Shown here one piece after another: positions 50,487 to 54,391 of a DNA stretch of 54,391 bases (position 1 is its first letter; every line of letters starts with the position of its first letter). The stretch covers positions 1 to 54,391 of the forward strand of contig NZ_LMOI01000007.1 in NCBI RefSeq assembly GCF_001423525.1, given 5' to 3'. Source of the stretch: Arthrobacter sp. Leaf137 (lineage in GTDB: Bacteria > Actinomycetota > Actinomycetes > Actinomycetales > Micrococcaceae). The position numbers and the translations under genes were made by a program. Under the pieces are notes generated by a model. It was not told the origin of the DNA. It did no database searches and saw only the letters and a list, made by a program, of their open reading frames with translations.

Positions 50487-50594
50487 ATGACCAAAGGAGA
50501 CCACATGGCCGCAAAGCAGATACCCAGGGCGCCGCGCCCGGCAGGAATGCCGGTTGCGCCGGGCCTGACGCATGGAGCGGGGGAGCAGCGATGA
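50487..50594 (+). CDS. putative 35-aa small protein translationally coupled to the permease
   Basis: MTKGDHMAAKQIPRAPRPAG..., basic and Pro/Ala-rich, ending GAGEQR. ATG 50487 has GGAGG 5 nt upstream; a second in-frame ATG at 50505 has AAAGGAG. The stop TGA (50592-50594) overlaps the permease ATG as ATGA. The two ribosome sites and the precise coupling suggest real translation, either as a leader peptide or a small transporter-associated protein. No homologue is recognised. Confidence 0.45.
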   Translation: MTKGDHMAAKQIPRAPRPAGMPVAPGLTHGAGEQR

Positions 50595-51535
50595 GCGCCA
50601 TCAGTGAGCTGAGCTCCCTTAGTCGGCGTAAGGGCAAGGCCACCGCGGAGGAGAAGAAGGCGAACGGCCGGGACAACAAGGCCGCGTACATCTTCCTGTT
50701 GCCGTGGCTGGTGGGCCTGGTGGCCATCACCATCGGCCCCATGGTGATGTCCCTTTACCTGTCCTTCACGGATTACAACCTGCTGCAGCCGCCGGAATGG
50801 ACCGGGGCGGATAACTTCATCCGGATGCTCAGTGACGCCCGGCTGCACAACTCCCTGCGGGTGACGTTCACTTACGTGTTCGTGGGTGTCCCGCTGCAGC
50901 TGGCGGTGGCGCTGCTGATCGCACTGGTGCTGGACAAGGGCCTGCGTGGGTTGCCGTTCTACCGCTCGGTGTTCTACCTGCCGTCCCTGCTGGGCGGTTC
51001 CGTGGCTGTGGCCATCCTGTGGAAGCAGATTTTTGGCACCACCGGCCTGGTGAACCAGGTCCTGGCCATGTTCGGGATCGAGGGTCCGGGCTGGATCTCG
51101 GATCCGGGTACCGCGCTGGGGTCCATCATCCTGCTGCACGTCTGGACGTTCGGTGCGCCCATGATCATCTTCCTTGCGGGCCTGCGGCAGATCCCTGTGA
51201 TGTATTACGAGGCCGCCAAGGTGGACGGTGCTTCCACGCTCCAGCAGTTCTGGCGGATCACGATGCCGATGCTGAGCCCGATCATCTTCTTCAACCTTGT
51301 CCTGCAGATCATCGGTTCGTTCCAGTCGTTCACGCAGGCGTTCATCGTCTCCGGCGGCAACGGCGGGCCGTCGGACTCCACGATGTTCTTCACGCTGTAC
51401 CTGTACCAGAAGGGCTTCGGCCAGTTCGACATGGGCTACGCGTCCGCCATGGCGTGGGTGCTGCTGCTCATCATCGGCGTCTTCACCGCCATCAACTTCA
51501 TCGCTTCTAAGTATTGGGTTTTCTATGACGACTAA
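50591..51535 (+). CDS. carbohydrate ABC transporter permease, MalF-like
   Basis: 314 aa, about six membrane spans beginning at AAYIFLLPWLVGLVAITIGP. The EAA loop is MYYEAAKVDGASTLQQFWRITMPML. ATG 50591 follows GGGGGAGC. Overlaps the next permease by 11 bp. Together they form the channel for one or both binding proteins of the island (48955 and 52732). No ATPase gene is present. Confidence 0.95.
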   Translation: MSAISELSSLSRRKGKATAEEKKANGRDNKAAYIFLLPWLVGLVAITIGPMVMSLYLSFTDYNLLQPPEWTGADNFIRMLSDARLHNSLRVTFTYVFVGVPLQLAVALLIALVLDKGLRGLPFYRSVFYLPSLLGGSVAVAILWKQIFGTTGLVNQVLAMFGIEGPGWISDPGTALGSIILLHVWTFGAPMIIFLAGLRQIPVMYYEAAKVDGASTLQQFWRITMPMLSPIIFFNLVLQIIGSFQSFTQAFIVSGGNGGPSDSTMFFTLYLYQKGFGQFDMGYASAMAWVLLLIIGVFTAINFIASKYWVFYDD

Positions 51536-52466
51536 CCTGGAGACGCTGCCCGCCTCGGACAAGAAGTCCGCAGGGGCCGGTAAGCCTACGAACCACCGCA
51601 AGCCCCGCGAGTCCCGCGGCACCTTGGCCTTCAGCCGGGCGCAGCGGACCAAAGCGCTGACGAAGCACGCCATCCTGATCCTGGCCGGCGGCCTGATGAT
51701 CTACCCGCTGCTCTGGATGGTTGTCTCATCCCTGCGGCCCAACGAGCTGATCTTCCGCGAACCGGGACTCTGGCTCAACAGCCTGGAGATGAGCAACTAC
51801 ACCTCGGGCTGGTCCGCGCTGACCCACCCGTTCGGCCACTACATGATCAACTCCGCGATCGTGGTGATCGGATCCATCCTGGGCAACCTGATCTCCTGCT
51901 CCATGGCCGCGTATGCCTTCGCCCGGCTGCAGTTCACCGGCAAGAAGCTGTTCTTCGGCATCATGCTGCTGACCATCATGCTGCCGTTCCACGTCATCAT
52001 CGTGCCGCAGTACATCCTGTTCTCCCAGATCGGCTGGGTAAACACGTTCTGGCCGTTGATCGTGCCGAAGCTGCTGGCTACGGACGCGTTCTTCGTGTTT
52101 CTGATGGTCCAGTTCATCCGCGGCATCCCGAAGGACCTTGATGAAGCTGCACGCATCGACGGCGCCGGCCACCCCCGGATCTTCCTCCGGGTCATCCTGC
52201 CGCTGATGGTCCCGGCCCTGGCCACCACCACCATCTTCACCTTCATCTGGACCTGGAACGACTTCTTCGGCGCCCTGATCTACCTCACGGACCCCGATAT
52301 GTTTACCGTTCCCGTGGCACTGCGAGCGTTCGTGGACTCCCAGTCCGCCACCAGCTGGGGCTCACTGTTCGCGATGTCCATCGTGTCCCTGCTCCCGGTG
52401 TTCCTGGTGTTCCTCTTCGGCCAGCGGTTCCTCATCAAGGGCATCGCCACGACCGGCATCAAGTAA
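51525..52466 (+). CDS. carbohydrate ABC transporter permease, MalG-like
   Basis: 313 aa. Polar N-terminus of about 45 residues, then spans starting at HAILILAGGLMIYPLLWMVV. EAA loop LDEAARIDGAGHPRIFLRVILPL; C-terminus FGQRFLIKGIATTGIK typical of the family. The start codon lies inside the end of the MalF-like gene. A GC-rich hairpin follows at 52493-52523. Confidence 0.95.
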   Translation: MTTNLETLPASDKKSAGAGKPTNHRKPRESRGTLAFSRAQRTKALTKHAILILAGGLMIYPLLWMVVSSLRPNELIFREPGLWLNSLEMSNYTSGWSALTHPFGHYMINSAIVVIGSILGNLISCSMAAYAFARLQFTGKKLFFGIMLLTIMLPFHVIIVPQYILFSQIGWVNTFWPLIVPKLLATDAFFVFLMVQFIRGIPKDLDEAARIDGAGHPRIFLRVILPLMVPALATTTIFTFIWTWNDFFGALIYLTDPDMFTVPVALRAFVDSQSATSWGSLFAMSIVSLLPVFLVFLFGQRFLIKGIATTGIK

Positions 52467-52492
52467 CCGCACACGGTTCACGCACTACCTCG

Positions 52493-52523
52493 GAACGGCC
52501 CGCCCCTCTGTGGCGGGCCGTTC
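52493..52523 (+). terminator. hairpin terminator after permease pair
   Basis: GAACGGCCCGCC / GGCGGGCCGTTC, 12-bp perfect stem with a 7-nt loop, 27 bp after the permease stop. No real T-tract. Confidence 0.65.
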
Positions 52524-52580
52524 GCCGTTGCCCGCCGCAACCCGCTACTGAATTGAGACAAAAGATCTTGCCCCGACATC

Positions 52581-52609
52581 TTGTACTACAAGTTAGGCAC
52601 TTGTAGCAT
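52581..52609 (+). promoter_or_regulatory. promoter of the second binding-protein gene
   Basis: -35 TTGTAC (52581-52586), 17-bp spacer, -10 TAGCAT (52604-52609). The -35 is embedded in a palindrome CTTGTACTACAAG (52580-52592), which might be another operator. Confidence 0.5.
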
Positions 52610-52616
52610 TGCATCT

Positions 52617-52630
52617 AGAAAGCGTTTTCC
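52617..52630. promoter_or_regulatory. LacI-type operator at the second SBP promoter
   Basis: AGAAAGCGTTTTCC, the same central-CG palindrome (reverse orientation of AGAAAACGCTTTCT with one change), 8 bp after the -10. This links the gene to the same regulon. Confidence 0.75.
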
Positions 52631-52731
52631 CGGACGTCAGTCCTGAGTCCCGAAAACGCCCTTCCGCTCGCATCACAGCACTTACGAGCATCATCCCCAG
52701 CACCACAGATCAACGAAGATCGGAGTACCCA

Positions 52732-54087
52732 GTGCCGCTATTCCCCCGTCCTGCAGCTGCCCGGCAGCCTGCAGAGACCCCTTCCTCCCGCCCGGCCCGC
52801 CGCTTCCGCAAGACGGGCGCCGTCGCCGCGGCAGCCGCCGTCGTCATGGCCCTTAGCGCATGCGGCGGGGGATCCGCCCCGCAGAGCGCCGACGGAACGG
52901 TCGAGCTCCGGTTCTCCTGGTGGGGCGGCGACAAGCGTGCCCAGCTGACCCAGGAAGCCATCAAGCAGTTCGAAGCAGAGAACCCCAAGATCAAGATCAA
53001 GCCGGAGTTCGGTGACTGGAGCGGATACTGGGACAAACTGGCCACCCAGGTTGCCGCCAACGATGCTCCCGACATCATCCAGATGGATGAAAAGTACATC
53101 ACCGAATACTCCAGCCGCGGCGCGCTGCTGGACCTGTCCAAATACGACATCGACACGTCCAAGCTGGACGAAGCCGCCCTCAATGCCGGCAAGGGCGACG
53201 ATGGACTGACCGGCATCCCCGCCGGCATTAACGCCGCCACCATCCTGGCCAACCCCAAGGTGTTCGAAGCCGCCGGTGTTCCGCTGCCGGATGACTCCAA
53301 ATGGACGTGGGAAGACTTCGGCCGCATCGCCGCCGAGGTGACCGAGAAGTCGCCCAAGGGCACGTATGGAGCCGCAGCCTACGGCACCGATGAGGCTTCG
53401 CTGGGAGTCTGGCTTCGCCAGAACGGCAAGTCCCTGTACACCTCCGACGGCAAGCTCGGCTTCGAGCCCAGCGACATCAGCGAATGGTGGGCATTCCTGA
53501 AAGAGCTCAGCAAGAACAAGGCAGTGCCGTCCGCCTCCGAGGTGGTTGAGGCCGAGGCAGCACCGCTGGACCAGAGCGGCCTGGCCACCGGCAAGAACGG
53601 GCTGGCTTTCTGGTGGTCCAACCAGGCGCCTGCCCTTGAAAAGGCATCCGGTGCGGATCTGAAGATCCTGCGGTTCCCCTCCAAGACCGGATCCTCGGCC
53701 GACGCCGGGCTTTGGTACAAGGCATCCCAGTTCTGGTCCGCCTCTTCGCGGACCAAGCACCCTGAGGAGACCGCCAAGTTCATCAACTTCCTGGCCAACA
53801 ACGTCAAGGCAGGCGAGACCCTCCTGGCTGACCGTGGCGTATACCCCAACGCGGAAGTCCGTGCTGCGATCGAATCCAAGCTGACTCCGGCCGACGTGAA
53901 GGTGGTCAAGTTCATCGACCAGATCAAGGACGAACTTGGTGAAGCTCCGGCCCCGCCGCCGAAGGGTGCAGGCGCCATCCAGGAGATCATCAAGCGGTAC
54001 ACCTCCGAGGTGCTCTTCGAACGGCTGTCCACGGATGAAGCAGGCAAGAAGGCCGTCGACGAGATGAAGTCGGCCATCAGCAGCTAA
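52732..54087 (+). CDS. sugar ABC transporter substrate-binding lipoprotein 2 of the island
   Basis: 451 aa. Long basic n-region, hydrophobic core and lipobox MALSAC (Cys about 44). The mature protein parallels the 48955-50250 protein over its length (WWGGDKRAQLTQEAIKQFEAENP; FEAAGVPLPDDSKWTWEDF; LLADRGVYPNAEVRAAI; IIKRYTSEVLFERLS). GTG 52732 follows CGGAG; the longer frame from 52609 would run through the operator and lacks a ribosome site. It either shares the upstream permeases or has its own beyond the window; none is visible before the edge. Confidence 0.94.
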   Translation: MPLFPRPAAARQPAETPSSRPARRFRKTGAVAAAAAVVMALSACGGGSAPQSADGTVELRFSWWGGDKRAQLTQEAIKQFEAENPKIKIKPEFGDWSGYWDKLATQVAANDAPDIIQMDEKYITEYSSRGALLDLSKYDIDTSKLDEAALNAGKGDDGLTGIPAGINAATILANPKVFEAAGVPLPDDSKWTWEDFGRIAAEVTEKSPKGTYGAAAYGTDEASLGVWLRQNGKSLYTSDGKLGFEPSDISEWWAFLKELSKNKAVPSASEVVEAEAAPLDQSGLATGKNGLAFWWSNQAPALEKASGADLKILRFPSKTGSSADAGLWYKASQFWSASSRTKHPEETAKFINFLANNVKAGETLLADRGVYPNAEVRAAIESKLTPADVKVVKFIDQIKDELGEAPAPPPKGAGAIQEIIKRYTSEVLFERLSTDEAGKKAVDEMKSAISS

Positions 54088-54176
54088 TCCCGCAACAACC
54101 AGATTTCACGCCGCCAACACGGCTCTGGACAGCCTGGCAGGAAGCCTCCTCCGGCCAGGCGTCCGACGGCGGGTGG

Positions 54177-54223
54177 CAGCTCCGTCCCGGCAGGAACCTT
54201 TGGTTTCTCCCGGGGCGGAGCTG
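54177..54223. terminator. hairpin terminator after second binding-protein gene
   Basis: CAGCTCCGTCCCGG (54177-54190) pairs with CCGGGGCGGAGCTG (54210-54223), 14 bp including one T-G pair, with a 19-nt loop, 90 bp after the SBP stop. A short TTT follows. May end transcription from both sides. Confidence 0.6.
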
Positions 54224-54323
54224 TTTAAGCCGGGGCTGTTAAGGTCGTCGTCGGCTATCCGAAGGGCCCCTTGACGTGTTGCGCCCTGGCCCGCCCTGGA
54301 AATTCAGTCAGTGTGTTCCTGTG

Positions 54324-54391
54324 TCAGGGAACGCCGGTTTGGATGACGCGGCCGAGGACTTGGACGGATGGTTGTGGGGGTGGCTGGTTGG
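54324..54391 (-). CDS. possible 3' end of a leftward gene (partial)
   Basis: An open frame entering from the right edge reads NQPPPQPSVQVLGRVIQTGV and then P-stop. All three leftward frames are open for some distance, so this is only a guess; the other frames are Pro/Ser/Arg-rich. No family can be named from 22 residues. Confidence 0.2.
   Translation of the reverse strand, partial: NQPPPQPSVQVLGRVIQTGVP

Larger units (their letters stand above)
50251..50590. other. 340-bp divergent control region of transporter genes
   Basis: Holds a leftward promoter for the SBP operon, an overlapping rightward -10, a strong LacI-type operator and a weaker one, and then a 250-nt rightward leader that contains a probable 35-codon reading frame (50487-50594) ending on the permease start. 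Confidence 0.65.
54088..54391. other. 304-bp region at the right edge
   Basis: Contains a strong hairpin (54177-54223) and, at the extreme edge, a short leftward open frame that could be the end of another gene. Otherwise nothing is recognised. Confidence 0.6.

Noticed and set aside
52580..52592. CTTGTACTACAAG palindrome taken as a separate GntR-type operator
   Set aside because: Short, single copy and overlapping a likely -35 box; no GntR gene nearby to pair with it.
54230..54391. New gene start at the right edge
   Set aside because: No rightward start with ribosome site and no recognisable protein; only a weak partial leftward frame is listed.

Overview
The window is high-GC DNA from an actinobacterium, most likely a Micrococcaceae member such as Arthrobacter or Pseudarthrobacter. 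This is inferred from the GC-rich third codon positions, frequent GTG starts, candidate leaderless promoters, the tad/helicase gene neighbourhood, and sugar ABC importers that lack their own ATPase gene. About 49 genes are called. There is no rRNA, tRNA, CRISPR array, insertion sequence or prophage.

Layout. 1-5013: end of a LacI-type regulator, then a leftward sugar ABC operon (binding protein, two permeases, DeoR regulator) with a perfect CRP/GlxR-type site at its promoter. 5222-10926: acetyl-CoA synthetase (also with a CRP-like site), a membrane protein, endonuclease III, a CoA-pyrophosphatase-type Nudix protein and a small DUF1508 protein. A 20-bp tandem repeat bridges nth and the Nudix gene. 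11108-20632: a DNA polymerase I-like protein, a compact tad pilus/secretion locus (TadZ, TadA, TadB, TadC, Flp-like pilin, two TadE-like proteins) and the DEAH helicase that habitually sits beside it. 20717-34964: housekeeping genes: GNAT, TrhO, two related lipoproteins, a methyltransferase, topA, an SseB-like protein, Ppx/GppA, proC, the KtrAB potassium uptake pair, an AcuC-type deacetylase and an ArsR-type regulator. 34968-37089: lactate dehydrogenase and its divergent GntR regulator, with twin operators between them.

37096-54087 is the most interesting part. It is a carbohydrate or sugar-acid catabolic island that appears to be held together by one LacI-type operator (AGAAARCGYTTTCT-like), found at its three divergent or upstream control regions. 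One arm encodes a Gfo/Idh/MocA dehydrogenase, an extended-SDR dehydrogenase/epimerase, an enolase-superfamily dehydratase, 5-dehydro-4-deoxyglucarate dehydratase and alpha-ketoglutarate semialdehyde dehydrogenase. This is a non-phosphorylating route from an oxidised sugar to 2-oxoglutarate. The other arm encodes two paralogous binding proteins around one permease pair, an esterase-like alpha/beta hydrolase, a Gfo/Idh-DUF6807 fusion, and an M24 'pita-bread' protein that has lost most metal ligands. The substrate cannot be read from sequence; a modified (acylated, lactonised or amidated) uronate or aldarate is a reasonable guess.

The right end (54088-54391) has a strong hairpin and possibly the last codons of a leftward gene.
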